Notes: generated by a model from the letters alone, not told the origin. A DNA stretch of 64,000 nt from Marinomonas pollencensis (GCF_003387375.1 NZ_QUNG01000013.1:18625-82624); one strand, 5' to 3'. Shown: positions 7,906 to 18,943, numbered from the stretch's first letter. Made by a program: numbers and translations.

Positions 7906-8934
7906 TTAGGCGCTGAATTCGTTGCAGAGGTTTATGTCCCATTGGTTATGGATATCCTGGTAGTCATTACCTTGTGCTAGCAAGAAGTGCAATTTGCAAA
8001 AGGCCGCTTCTAAGGTCATGTCGTATCCACTGAGTACTTTCATAGAAGACAGTACAGAGCCTGCGGCATACGCACCTTGAGAAACACCACCATGCAAACA
8101 CTGGGTCAGATTTACCACGACTTTTTTGCGCAACAAGGTTTCGCTTAAGAAATCTAAGAATGTGGTATTTTGGTCTGGTACATTGCCTGCGCCATAGGTC
8201 ATTAAAACAATCGCCTGACAATTTTCATCGTCTAGCACACTTTGATAAATAGACGCTGGCTGGCTTGGGTGAAGTGTCAATACTGCCACAGCGCCTTCTT
8301 TAAAGGTGAGGGCTCGTTCAGAGATCGGTTGAGAATCTGCTGATGAGGTTTGTTTGAGCATGCGGTCGTAGTGCAACTGCATGTCAATGGCAATTTCACC
8401 TAATAGTTCGTCGTTAGGTGTGGCAAAGGCTTTGAAGCGGCCGCTGCTGACCTTTTGCACACGATTGCCCCGCATTAGTTTTCCATCAAAAACCAGACTG
8501 ACGTCTGGGATTGGGTGGTTGCATGCCAGTGATAAGGCGGCTTGTAAATTACTGGTTGCATCGCTGCGGTTCATTCCTAGCGGGATTTGTGAGCCAGTAA
8601 CGAGAACATTTTTATCACAGCTGCCCAGCATAAAAGACAGGGCAGACGTAGTGTATGCCATGGTGTCAGTGCCATGCAGAATGATAAAGCCATCGTAATC
8701 TTGCCAGTGTGTCGCCAGAGTGCTGACTAATTGTGTCCAGTTGCTCGGGGTAATGTTGGCACTGTCGATTAAAGGCGACAGCTCCATAACCTCAAAGCTG
8801 GGTAAATCTGGCAAGCTTGCGCCCATTGCCAATTCAATGCGTTCTTGCAGGCCAGACGCCGGCGCTAAGCCTAAGTCTGTCTGTACCATACCAATGGTAC
8901 CGCCAGTATAAAGTATTAAAACTTGAGATTTCAT
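7906..8934 (-). CDS. ansA: Type I (cytoplasmic) L-asparaginase
   Basis: The 342-residue protein hydrolyses asparagine to aspartate and ammonia. The first catalytic motif is YTGGTIG with nucleophile T13; the second is ILHGTDTMAYTTSALSF. There is no signal peptide, and the length fits type I AnsA. The start overlaps the end of the aspA gene by 4 bases, showing coupling. With the symporter two genes upstream it forms a route from imported asparagine to aspartate and then fumarate. It is the last gene of the operon before the bidirectional terminator. Confidence 0.92.
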   Translation of the reverse strand: MKSQVLILYTGGTIGMVQTDLGLAPASGLQERIELAMGASLPDLPSFEVMELSPLIDSANITPSNWTQLVSTLATHWQDYDGFIILHGTDTMAYTTSALSFMLGSCDKNVLVTGSQIPLGMNRSDATSNLQAALSLACNHPIPDVSLVFDGKLMRGNRVQKVSSGRFKAFATPNDELLGEIAIDMQLHYDRMLKQTSSADSQPISERALTFKEGAVAVLTLHPSQPASIYQSVLDDENCQAIVLMTYGAGNVPDQNTTFLDFLSETLLRKKVVVNLTQCLHGGVSQGAYAAGSVLSSMKVLSGYDMTLEAAFCKLHFLLAQGNDYQDIHNQWDINLCNEFSA

Positions 8935-10334
8935 ACACCAACCTTACTAGGAGATAGCATAGATTTAGGGTCTAACAGAGTGTTTAGCTGCTCTTCTGTT
9001 AATAGGTTTTCTTCAATCACTAAAGCGCGTACTGTGCTGCCGGTATTGAGTGCGGTATTGGCAATACGAGACGCATTAGCGTAGCCGATATGCGGTACCA
9101 GTGCAGTAATAATGCCAATGCTATTTTCAACATGCCCAGCACAAACGCTTTCGTTGGCTTGGATGCCTCGAATGCAGCGGTGCTCCATCATATGGCATGC
9201 TTCTTTTAGCATTTTTAGTGAGTTAAGTAAGTTGTATATGATCATAGGTTCCATGGCGTTTAGCTGCAATTGGCCCGCTTCAGCCGCCAGTGTTACCGCC
9301 AAATCAGAAGCGATGACTTGGTATGCCGTTTGGTTCATTGCCTCTGGAATAACAGGGTTTACTTTGCCAGGCATGATAGAAGAACCGGGTTGCATTGCAG
9401 GTAGGTTTATTTCACCCAAACCGGTACGAGGTCCGCTAGAAAGCAAGCGTAAATCATTGCTCATTTTGCTTAGCTTAATCGCCAGGCGTTTTAAAATGCC
9501 GGAGAAGAGTACGAACGCGCCCATGTCAGACGTGGCTTCTACTAGGTTGCTCGCAGGCACTAATGGTTTCGCGGAAATGGTTGCCAGCTTTTCTACTACC
9601 AAGTTGGCGTAGCCTTCAGTGGTGTTAATGCCGGTGCCGATGGCTGTACCACCGAGGTTGACTTCGCAAAGTAGAGCGCATGCTTCGCCGATACGATCAA
9701 TGTCTTCCCCTAGGGTCACAGCGAAAGCGTCAAACTCTTGGCCTAGTGTCATAGGTACCGCATCTTGTAATTGTGTGCGACCCATTTTGACAATGTGCGC
9801 AAACTCTCGGCCTTTCTCTTCTAGGGCTTCTTTGAGAGAAGCCAAACTTGGAACAAAGTTATCGGCCGCAAACTGAATACCCAAGCAAGCCGCTGTTGGG
9901 TAGGCGTCATTAGTAGATTGTGAGCGGTTTACGTCGTCATTAGGGTGTAGGTGCTGGTATTCACCTTTGTTATGACCCAGTTTGCCTAAGGCAATGTTGG
10001 CGATCACTTCGTTGGCATTCATGTTTGTAGAGGTGCCAGCCCCGCCTTGAATGACGTCGACAATAAATTGGTCGTGATGATCACCTTGTATGAGATCTTG
10101 GCAGGCAAAGACAATGGCATCGGCTTTTTCAGTAGACAGCAAATTCATTTCTTGGTTGGTTCGAGCTGCCGCTGCTTTTACCATTGCCAACGCCTTAATT
10201 AACTCAGGAAAATGAGAAATAGGAACGCCAGTAATGGAGAAGTTTTGTGCCGCACGCTGAGTCTGGATGCCATACAAGGCGTCAGCAGGGACTTCCATAT
10301 TACCAAGTAAATCGTATTCAGAGCGTGTAGTCAT
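8931..10334 (-). CDS. aspA: Aspartate ammonia-lyase
   Basis: The 467-residue protein belongs to the fumarase/aspartase superfamily and converts aspartate to fumarate plus ammonia. It carries the signature GSSIMPGKVNPVIPE with the catalytic flexible loop serine, an N-terminal RSEYDLLGNMEVPADALYG block typical of AspA, and SQSTNDAYPTA. Length agrees with E. coli AspA (478). It is the middle gene of the agcS-aspA-ansA operon, 60 bases behind the symporter with a stable hairpin in between. Fumarase C is the main alternative, but the N-terminal block and asparaginase context favour aspartase. Confidence 0.93.
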   Translation of the reverse strand: MTTRSEYDLLGNMEVPADALYGIQTQRAAQNFSITGVPISHFPELIKALAMVKAAAARTNQEMNLLSTEKADAIVFACQDLIQGDHHDQFIVDVIQGGAGTSTNMNANEVIANIALGKLGHNKGEYQHLHPNDDVNRSQSTNDAYPTAACLGIQFAADNFVPSLASLKEALEEKGREFAHIVKMGRTQLQDAVPMTLGQEFDAFAVTLGEDIDRIGEACALLCEVNLGGTAIGTGINTTEGYANLVVEKLATISAKPLVPASNLVEATSDMGAFVLFSGILKRLAIKLSKMSNDLRLLSSGPRTGLGEINLPAMQPGSSIMPGKVNPVIPEAMNQTAYQVIASDLAVTLAAEAGQLQLNAMEPMIIYNLLNSLKMLKEACHMMEHRCIRGIQANESVCAGHVENSIGIITALVPHIGYANASRIANTALNTGSTVRALVIEENLLTEEQLNTLLDPKSMLSPSKVGV

Positions 10335-10363
10335 GTTAGCAGGTCCTCATTACTAAAAAGGAG

Positions 10364-10387
10364 CGCCACACCTCTTTAGGTGTGGCG
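10364..10387 (-). terminator. Stable hairpin between agcS-like gene and aspA
   Basis: A 9-bp perfect stem (CGCCACACC at 10364-10372 with GGTGTGGCG at 10379-10387) with a 6-base loop lies in the 60-base gap. On the reverse strand CTCC separates the stem from five T, so termination would be partial. It may act as an attenuator or an mRNA stabiliser setting symporter to aspartase ratio. Confidence 0.5.
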
Positions 10388-10394
10388 TTTGGGG

Positions 10395-11819
10395 TTAGTG
10401 GCTATTTTTATTGGCTTCAGGCCAGGCTTTCTTATCTAAATCGAGTTCGGGAAATTGCGCCGAATCAAACACAGGCTGGGCTGTGCCCGCTTTTATCTGT
10501 TTGTCGTAGTCGTTAATTACGCTGCGAGCTTTGTTAAACAAAAGGGCTAGGCCAAATAGGTTAGCAAGCGCGAGTAGACCCATTGTTAGGTCAGCAAAAG
10601 AAAAAATCGTGCCCAAATTCAGCACCGCACCGAGGCAACATAAAACCAGAATTAAGATACGGAAGGCATTCATTAGCAGCTTGCTGTTTTTCCCCTTGGT
10701 TAGATAGCTTAGGCTATTTTCACCTAGGTAATAGTTATAGAGCACCGTACTAAAGCTAAACAGCAATAAAGCTATGCTGACGAAGATACGACCTGTCTCA
10801 CCAATATGGGTTGCGAGTGAGGCTTGGGTCAAAGCAATGCCATCTGCTGCGCTGACGGTAGTTGGGTCGTAGGCAGTGCCAAGCAGAATAATCAAAGCGG
10901 TGCAGGTGCATAGTAGGATGGTGTCAATAAAAACGGAGAACGCTTGTACCACGCCTTGGCTAGCCGGGTGAGGAACATAAGCCACTGCGGCAACATTTGG
11001 CGCGCTACCAAGGCCTGCCTCGTTAGAAAATAAGCCTCGTTTTACACCCATTAGAATAGCCGCGCCAACGCCGCCACCCACAGCAGGTCCTATACCGAAG
11101 GCACTGTTAACTATCATCATTAAGGTGTCAGGGATTGCGCTGATGTTCATTGCGAGTACCACAAGCGCAATAATTAAGTAGCCGCCAGCCATCACAGGAA
11201 CCAAGATTTCAGCCACCTTAGCAATGCGTTTAACGCCACCAAAAATAATTAAGCCAACCACAATGGCGAGGCCAATACCGCTGTAAGAGAGGGGGATGTT
11301 GAACGCATCTTGTAGCGAATTGGCGACTGCATAAGACTGTAAAGCGACGAACGCAATACCAAATGTGATGAACAGCAAAATAGCGTACACCACGGCTAAC
11401 CATTTCCATTGGGCGCCTAAGCCCTTTTCGATGTAATAAGCCGGGCCGCCTCGATAAGTGCCATCGTCTTCAGCCGTTTTATAAACTTGGGCGAGGGTGC
11501 ACTCAACAAAGCTGGTTGCCATGCCGATCAGGCCTACAACCCACATCCAAAAAATAGCGCCAGGGCCGCCGAGAGTAATAGCAACCGCTACCCCAGCAAT
11601 GTTGCCGCCACCAACACGGCCAGCAACCGATAATATTAATGCTTGAAAGGAGCTCAAGTGACCATCGGTGTCATGATGGCGAGCGGTTAGGATAGAAAAC
11701 ATTTTACCGAAGTAACGAAACTGGATAAAACGCGACGCGAGGGTAAACCAGAGACCTAGGCCAAGTAGAACGGCAATCAGGATTTTACTCCATAGAAGGT
11801 CGCTTAAAAGAGAAAGCAT
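10395..11819 (-). CDS. Sodium:alanine/glycine symporter (AGCS family)
   Basis: The 474-residue protein has about ten to eleven membrane helices and AGCS hallmarks: VGGGNIAGVAVAITLGGPGA near 68-87, GGPAYYIEKGLG, and GLFSNEAGLGSAPNVAA. Members carry small neutral amino acids with sodium, fitting a marine host. In this operon with aspartase and asparaginase, the physiological substrate might be asparagine, aspartate, alanine or glycine; the sequence does not decide. The start has a good CAGGAG ribosome site. It is the first gene of the operon and is divergent from an XRE-type regulator. Confidence 0.9.
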   Translation of the reverse strand: MLSLLSDLLWSKILIAVLLGLGLWFTLASRFIQFRYFGKMFSILTARHHDTDGHLSSFQALILSVAGRVGGGNIAGVAVAITLGGPGAIFWMWVVGLIGMATSFVECTLAQVYKTAEDDGTYRGGPAYYIEKGLGAQWKWLAVVYAILLFITFGIAFVALQSYAVANSLQDAFNIPLSYSGIGLAIVVGLIIFGGVKRIAKVAEILVPVMAGGYLIIALVVLAMNISAIPDTLMMIVNSAFGIGPAVGGGVGAAILMGVKRGLFSNEAGLGSAPNVAAVAYVPHPASQGVVQAFSVFIDTILLCTCTALIILLGTAYDPTTVSAADGIALTQASLATHIGETGRIFVSIALLLFSFSTVLYNYYLGENSLSYLTKGKNSKLLMNAFRILILVLCCLGAVLNLGTIFSFADLTMGLLALANLFGLALLFNKARSVINDYDKQIKAGTAQPVFDSAQFPELDLDKKAWPEANKNSH

Positions 11820-12034
11820 ATATGTGCTCCTGTATAAGGAATGTGTAGATTGTTTTTATTCAAATTCAGCGAGGCTATTGAACAGCAGCGGCTGGGTCAT
11901 AGGTAGTTTGTGACCTGTTACTGATTGGTGCTAGTTGATGCTATTAAGGATTCAACTTGCACTATTTTGGGGTTCGGCTTTGGCTTTTTTTACTTTAGAA
12001 TGGGCGCCCTAGACTCGGGGGAGCACAATGGGTT

Positions 12035-12844
12035 ATGAGTGATGACTTTAAAGATAATTTGCGATTGCTATGCAGCTATTACAAATCGACGGCTGAAGTA
12101 TGTCGACGGCTGGGCATTAATCGACCGCAATTTAATCGATATTTAAGTGGCACTAATCGACCTTCGGCCAACACCATGCGCCGCTTTTGTGAGTTTTTCG
12201 GAGTGGAAAACCATGAGATAGTCTTGCCACATCAAGAATTCTTGCGTTTGGTGCAGACGCGCCCAGTGTCTCTTAAGCAGCAAAGTAGTTCGGTTGCGGC
12301 GGCGCATCTGTCTAGATTAAATGAGCTAGGGCAAACTGGGTTAGCGTCTTATTACGGCTATTATTTTGAATATTATCTTTCGATGGCGCACCCAGGTGAA
12401 ATATTACGAACCCTGATTTGCATTGAAGAGCATGACGGTCATGCGGTTTATCAAAGAACAGAAAGATTGTTGGAAGATGGCCGCAGTAAACCCTTTCATA
12501 ATGTTTATAAGGGGATGGTGCAGTTTCTGTCAGGACGAATTTTTTTAATGGATTATGAGTCGCTTACTGGCGTTGAAATGACCCAAACGATTTTATTTCC
12601 CTCTTTCAAAAGCCGTATCGACCGCTTAAATGGGTTGCGTTTAGGGGTTTCTGGGAGTGGTGAGAGAATGCCGTGCTGTGCTCGAGTGGTATACGAATAT
12701 CTTGGCGAGAAGATAGATCAATACCGAGCTTTGCGTCAATGTGGCCTGTATTCAAGAGACAGTGAGGACATTGATTTTGGTATTCGTCAGTCGATTATCA
12801 ATCAAATGGCACCCGATGAATGGCATTTTCGGGCGCGTTTTTAG
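12035..12844 (+). CDS. XRE-type HTH transcriptional regulator with unassigned C-terminal domain
   Basis: The 269-residue protein has an N-terminal helix-turn-helix of Cro/C1 type (about 5-60, with VCRRLGINRPQFNRYLSG and RPSANTMRRFCEFFGV). A C-terminal domain of about 200 residues matches no family I know; it contains YYGYYFEYYLS and later GLRLGVSGSG. It is divergent from agcS-aspA-ansA across 215 bases, the usual layout for a local regulator, so control of aspartate/asparagine catabolism is inferred. The GGGGGAG ribosome site is 11 to 12 bases from the ATG at 12035; another ATG at 12028 is out of frame. Confidence 0.8.
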   Translation: MSDDFKDNLRLLCSYYKSTAEVCRRLGINRPQFNRYLSGTNRPSANTMRRFCEFFGVENHEIVLPHQEFLRLVQTRPVSLKQQSSSVAAAHLSRLNELGQTGLASYYGYYFEYYLSMAHPGEILRTLICIEEHDGHAVYQRTERLLEDGRSKPFHNVYKGMVQFLSGRIFLMDYESLTGVEMTQTILFPSFKSRIDRLNGLRLGVSGSGERMPCCARVVYEYLGEKIDQYRALRQCGLYSRDSEDIDFGIRQSIINQMAPDEWHFRARF

Positions 12845-12902
12845 TGCTAAGCGCGTAGCAAGCTAATTGGCGGTAAGGAAACCGCCATAAACAGAGAAGT
12901 GG

Positions 12903-13097
12903 TTAGCCTTGAGGCTCGTCTGCTGACTCTGTTGTGCTGCTGACTTCGCCATTCTCAAGAGCGGTGTTTTCCGCTTCCATCTTTGCTCTATCTGCTTTAG
13001 AGATATACTTTGGCTTAGCTTTCTTCGGATTGGCTTTTAAGTTGGCTTGCTTCATCCGCTTATCGTAGATGTCTTTGATCTTTTTGCGACGATTCAT
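12903..13097 (-). CDS. DUF2986 family small protein
   Basis: The 64-residue protein is very basic in its first half (MNRRKKIKDIYDKRMKQANL, then NPKKAKPKYISKADRAKME) and acidic at the end. The NRRKKI start and the KPKYISKADRAK block are the DUF2986 signature found in marine gammaproteobacteria. The charge pattern suggests nucleic-acid or ribosome contact, but no function is established. It lies downstream of the tRNA-Leu terminator on the same strand. Confidence 0.75.
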   Translation of the reverse strand: MNRRKKIKDIYDKRMKQANLKANPKKAKPKYISKADRAKMEAENTALENGEVSSTTESADEPQG

Positions 13098-13144
13098 CGG
13101 CTAGGTTCCTAACGTAGGATTGTTGAACATTCCATTAAGGAACG

Positions 13145-13177
13145 AAAAAAAAAGCCCTGATCAAAGATCAGGGCTTT
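13145..13177 (-). terminator. Intrinsic terminator of the tRNA-Leu gene
   Basis: A 12-bp perfect stem (AAAGCCCTGATC at 13151-13162 with GATCAGGGCTTT at 13166-13177) is followed on the reverse strand by a T-run (A-run at 13145-13153). It begins 7 bases behind the tRNA 3' end. The plus strand also has T after the stem. Confidence 0.9.
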
Positions 13178-13184
13178 TTTATGT

Positions 13185-13269
13185 TGGTACCAGTAGGCGG
13201 ACTCGAACCGCCACGCCTTTCGGCAACGGATTTTGAATCCGTCGTGTCTACCAATTCCACCACACTGGC
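13185..13269 (-). tRNA. tRNA-Leu (anticodon CAA)
   Basis: The reverse strand folds as a class II tRNA of 85 nt. The acceptor stem is GCCAGTG/TACTGGT (two G-U pairs), the D-arm holds GGTGGAATTGGTAGAC, the anticodon stem-loop is ACGGA-TTCAAAA-TCCGT with anticodon CAA (reads UUG), a long variable arm follows (GCCGAAAGGC), and the T-arm is GGCGG-TTCGAGT-CCGCC. Discriminator A and CCA are encoded. The position after two purines of the anticodon and the long variable arm are both typical of leucine tRNA. Confidence 0.97.
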
Positions 13270-13288
13270 CTTGAAAAAGGTGAGGCGT

Positions 13289-13316
13289 ATCTTATAGGAA
13301 TTAATTATCTTGTCAA
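13289..13316 (-). promoter_or_regulatory. Sigma-70 promoter of tRNA-Leu
   Basis: On the reverse strand a perfect TTGACA (13311-13316) is followed after 16 bases by TAAGAT (13289-13294). Transcription would start about 12 bases before the mature tRNA 5' end. The region after the -10 is GC-rich (ACGCCTC), as in stringently controlled promoters. Confidence 0.65.
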
Positions 13317-13429
13317 TACGCTTATTGCCTTTTTTTCATTATGTTTCAGGTATTTCTTTATGGTCGTACCTTTTTGGGTGGAAATTCGCTAAAATGCCGG
13401 GTCATTTTTTCTAGGTCGTTTTCTTTATC

Positions 13430-15642
<2,213 letters not shown>

Positions 15643-15656
15643 TAATCAATTTATAA

Positions 15657-15681
15657 GAGTCACTTTGTATCAGAGTGACTC
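15657..15681 (+). terminator. Hairpin between tgt and yajC
   Basis: An 8-bp perfect stem (GAGTCACT at 15657-15664 with AGTGACTC at 15674-15681) lies in the 72-base gap. It is not followed by a clean T-run, so it is a weak terminator or an mRNA processing or stability element. Confidence 0.4.
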
Positions 15682-15714
15682 ACAGTTTCATAAACCATTG
15701 GAGAGTTTAACACC

Positions 15715-16041
15715 ATGATCTCATTGATCTCATCCGCGTACGCGGCAGATGCAGCACCAGCCAGTGCCGGCATTTTTAACTTAGTTTTGCTTGGCGGCTT
15801 TGTCGTTATCTTTTATTTCCTTATGTGGCGCCCACAAGCAAAACGTACTAAAGAGCATAAAAATTTGATTGCGTCTTTAGCGAAAGGTGCAGAAGTAGTA
15901 ACTGGCGGTGGCGTACTAGGTAAAGTGTCCCGTGTAGATGATAACTACGTTGTACTAGAAGTTGCTGATGGCGTTGAAATCAAATTCCAAAAGTCTTCAG
16001 TGGCTGCAGTGTTGCCAAAAGGAACGTTGAAATCCATCTAA
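15715..16041 (+). CDS. yajC: Preprotein translocase subunit YajC
   Basis: The 108-residue protein has one N-terminal membrane helix (about 20-38, GIFNLVLLGGFVVIFYFLMW) followed by the conserved RPQAKRTKEHKNLIASL and VVTGGGVLGKV cytoplasmic part. YajC joins SecDF-YidC at the inner membrane. It is in the conserved tgt-yajC-secD-secF order, but a terminator-like hairpin follows it, suggesting that it is made in excess over SecDF. The ribosome site is GGAG, 10 bases upstream. Confidence 0.95.
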   Translation: MISLISSAYAADAAPASAGIFNLVLLGGFVVIFYFLMWRPQAKRTKEHKNLIASLAKGAEVVTGGGVLGKVSRVDDNYVVLEVADGVEIKFQKSSVAAVLPKGTLKSI

Positions 16042-16050
16042 CCTTCCCTG

Positions 16051-16080
16051 AAAAGCGCCGAGTAAGGCGCTTTTCTTATT
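16051..16080 (+). terminator. Terminator-like hairpin between yajC and secD
   Basis: AAAAGCGCC (16051-16059) pairs with GGCGCTTTT (16066-16074), followed by a T-rich CTTATTTTAG. It probably lets part of transcription stop before secD. Confidence 0.65.
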
Positions 16081-16118
16081 TTAGTCTGTCTTAATTTTTT
16101 AGGTGTAAGGGATTTTTC

Positions 16119-17969
16119 ATGCTCAACAAGTACCCCTTGTGGAAGTATTTGCTAATTCTTCTTGTATTGGCGTTAGGGGTTATCTACGCCGTGCCCAATT
16201 TATATCCGGATGATCCGGCGTTGCAAATATCGACTCAAAAAGCAACGGCCGTGGTTGATGAGCGCACATTAGAAAAAGCAAAAAAGGCGCTTTCTGACGC
16301 CGACATTAATTTGAAAAAAGCAGAGCTTACCTCTGCTGGTGGTACCTTGCGCTTCAATAGTGGTGAGGACCAATTAGCCGCTAAGCCAGTAGTGGCTGCA
16401 GCGCTAGGCGACAACTATGTAACGGCATTAAACCTTGTGCCAACTACGCCAAATTGGTTGGCGTCCATTGGTGCGGGCCCAGCTAAGCTAGGTTTGGATT
16501 TGCGTGGTGGTGTGCATTTCTTATTGCAAGTCGATATGCCTGCTGCGCTTAAGCAGAAGCTCGATGTAGCTTCAAGTGAAATGAAAGCCGCGTTGCGTAA
16601 AGACCGAGTGCGTTACCGCAGTGTGACGATCGATAACGGCGTTTTATCTATTCGCTTCTTGCAAGAAGGTGACCTGGATCGAGCTGAATCCTTGCTGAAA
16701 GACCAATTTGGTGAGTATGTTTACAGTACCCGCCAAAATGGCTCGGATTATTACCTTGATGCGGGCTTTACTGAAGCCTCTCGCAAGAGTATCGAGTCCT
16801 ATGCGATTCAACAAAACCTTACCACCTTACGTAACCGTGTGAATGAGCTGGGTGTTGCTGAGCCATTGGTGCAGCGTCAAGGCAGTGATCGTATTGTGGT
16901 CGAGCTTCCAGGTGTTCAAGATACCGCAGCGGCAAAACGTATTATCGGTGCGACAGCAAACCTAGAGTTTCATTTAGAAGCGGGTTTGGATGACCAAGGT
17001 GGCGATGTTGAAACGTTAAATTTCCGAAATGGCAGCGGCCGTACCGCACGTTTGGATCGCGATATTATCATCACGGGTGATAGTGTATCTGATGCGAGCT
17101 CATCGTTTGATGAGAATGGTCGTCCACAGGTTAACATTAGCCTGGACTCTAAAGGTGGTCAGAAGATGGCAAAAGTCACGCGTGCGGCGGTTGGTCGTAA
17201 CATGGCGGTTGTCTTCATTGAGCATAAATCACGAACACGTTTTGTTAAAACCGATGGTAAGCTTGAAGAGGTGCGTAAGAGTTACAGTGAAAAGGGCATT
17301 ATCTCTTTAGCCACCATTCAAACAACGTTGGGTAATTCATTCCGAATTACAGGTCTTGATAGTCCTCGTGAATCTTCTGAATTGGCCTTGCTGCTACGCG
17401 CTGGTGCGCTGGCTGCGCCAATTTATTTTGTCGAAGAACGTACCATAGGGCCAAGCTTGGGTGCTGAGAATATTCATTTGGGTATGGTTTCTGCGCAAAT
17501 TGGTTTGTTGGTCGTGATGCTGTTTATGCTGGTGTATTACCGAGTGTTTGGTATTTTCGCGAACGTTTCTTTGGTCTTGAACGTAGTGCTTCTATTGGCC
17601 TGCATGTCTGTGCTTGGGGCGACGTTAACTCTGCCTGGTATTGCTGGTATCGTACTGACGATGGGGATGGCGGTGGATGCCAACGTGCTCATATTCTCTA
17701 GGATAAAAGAAGAGTTGGCGAATGGAACACCAAGCCATCAGGCGATACATTCCGGCTTTAATCGTGCCTTTACAACCATATTTGATGCCAACATAACCAC
17801 TTTATTGGTGGCAGTTATCTTGTTTGCAGTCGGTACTGGTTCGGTGAAAGGGTTTGCGGTGACCTTATCGTTAGGTATTTTAACCTCCATGTTTACTGCC
17901 ATTGTAGTGACACGCGCACAAGTGAACCTTGTCTACGGCGGTCGCCCTAACAAGAAACTTTATATTTAA
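16119..17969 (+). CDS. secD: Protein translocase subunit SecD
   Basis: The 616-residue inner membrane protein uses proton motive force with SecF to pull exported proteins into the periplasm. The N-terminal helix (about 7-28) precedes a large periplasmic region with LGLDLRGGVHFLLQVDM (D1 motif) and TLRNRVNELGVAEP. Five C-terminal helices follow, with RTIGPSLGAENI and GMAVDANVLIFSRIKEEL. Length matches gammaproteobacterial SecD. secF starts 10 bases after the stop. Confidence 0.97.
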   Translation: MLNKYPLWKYLLILLVLALGVIYAVPNLYPDDPALQISTQKATAVVDERTLEKAKKALSDADINLKKAELTSAGGTLRFNSGEDQLAAKPVVAAALGDNYVTALNLVPTTPNWLASIGAGPAKLGLDLRGGVHFLLQVDMPAALKQKLDVASSEMKAALRKDRVRYRSVTIDNGVLSIRFLQEGDLDRAESLLKDQFGEYVYSTRQNGSDYYLDAGFTEASRKSIESYAIQQNLTTLRNRVNELGVAEPLVQRQGSDRIVVELPGVQDTAAAKRIIGATANLEFHLEAGLDDQGGDVETLNFRNGSGRTARLDRDIIITGDSVSDASSSFDENGRPQVNISLDSKGGQKMAKVTRAAVGRNMAVVFIEHKSRTRFVKTDGKLEEVRKSYSEKGIISLATIQTTLGNSFRITGLDSPRESSELALLLRAGALAAPIYFVEERTIGPSLGAENIHLGMVSAQIGLLVVMLFMLVYYRVFGIFANVSLVLNVVLLLACMSVLGATLTLPGIAGIVLTMGMAVDANVLIFSRIKEELANGTPSHQAIHSGFNRAFTTIFDANITTLLVAVILFAVGTGSVKGFAVTLSLGILTSMFTAIVVTRAQVNLVYGGRPNKKLYI

Positions 17970-17979
17970 GGAGAAAGCC

Positions 17980-18894
17980 ATGAAAGTGACAAAAATTCCA
18001 TTTATGGCGATGCGTAAAGTCGTAGCTTTGATTTCGATTACGCTGATCCTTATTTCTATTGCCTCTTTGGCGACCAAGGGTATTAAGTTCGGCTTAGACT
18101 TTACTGGCGGTACCTTGATTGAGGTTAGCTACCAACAGGCGCCACAGCTCGATGATGTGCGTGGGCTGTTGGACAAAGGTGGCTACAGCGATGTGGTAGT
18201 GCAAAACTTTGGCTCTCCAACGGACGTTGTGGTGCGTATGGCAAATGCTTATACGCCAGAGTTGGGTAGTCAGGTTTTGGCGACGCTTGAGGATAGCGGC
18301 AATGTGTCTGTTTCTTTGAAGCGTTCAGAGTTTGTCGGCGCGCAAGTGGGTGAAGAGTTACGTGAACAGGGCGGCCTAGGTATGTTGCTAGCACTGCTGA
18401 TCGTAATGATTTACGTTGCGGTACGTTTCCAGTTCAAGTTCTCTGTAGCATCCGTTGTGGCCTTGATTCACGATGTGACCATTACATTGGGCTTTTTCTC
18501 TTTGTTTGGTTATGAGTTCGATTTGACTGTGTTAGCGGCTATTCTGGCGCTGATCGGTTACTCATTGAATGACACCATAGTTGTGTGTGACCGGATCCGT
18601 GAAAACTTCCGTATCCTGCGTGATATCAAGCCTTATGACTTGATTAACTTGTCCATCAACCAAACATTAGGGCGTACTATTATCACGTCCTTAACGACCT
18701 TGTTTACCTTGTTTGTGTTGTTCTTCTATGGTGGTGAATCAATTCACAACTTTGCTTTGGCTTTGTTGTTTGGTATTTTGATTGGTACTTACTCTTCTAT
18801 TTTCGTAGCGGCAAACTTGCTACTGACAATGAAGGTGACTCGCGAAGACCTTATCCCTGCACCAAAAGAGCAGTTGGAAGACGAGCTGCCTTAG
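17980..18894 (+). CDS. secF: Protein translocase subunit SecF
   Basis: The 304-residue partner of SecD has six membrane helices, a periplasmic domain with KFGLDFTGGTLIEV, and the conserved helix-4 region GYSLNDTIVVCDRIREN. The start at 17980 has a good AAGGAGA ribosome site; a longer reading frame into secD lacks one and was rejected. A strong terminator follows. Role: protein export coupled to proton (or sodium, in marine relatives) flow. Confidence 0.96.
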   Translation: MKVTKIPFMAMRKVVALISITLILISIASLATKGIKFGLDFTGGTLIEVSYQQAPQLDDVRGLLDKGGYSDVVVQNFGSPTDVVVRMANAYTPELGSQVLATLEDSGNVSVSLKRSEFVGAQVGEELREQGGLGMLLALLIVMIYVAVRFQFKFSVASVVALIHDVTITLGFFSLFGYEFDLTVLAAILALIGYSLNDTIVVCDRIRENFRILRDIKPYDLINLSINQTLGRTIITSLTTLFTLFVLFFYGGESIHNFALALLFGILIGTYSSIFVAANLLLTMKVTREDLIPAPKEQLEDELP

Positions 18895-18943
18895 TCTGCT
18901 GACATTGCGCCCTTATTGCGGGCGCGGTGTTTTGTTTTGAATG

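Noticed and set aside
9112..9612. 166-codon open frame on plus strand opposite aspA
   Set aside because: Antisense shadow of a highly conserved gene; no ribosome site and no recognisable domain.
11820..12034. Glycine riboswitch or sigma-54 promoter before the symporter gene
   Set aside because: No tandem aptamer core and no GG-N10-GC element at the right spacing were seen.
17929..17979. Longer secF start inside secD
   Set aside because: The ATG at 17980 has a strong ribosome site and gives the standard N-terminus.
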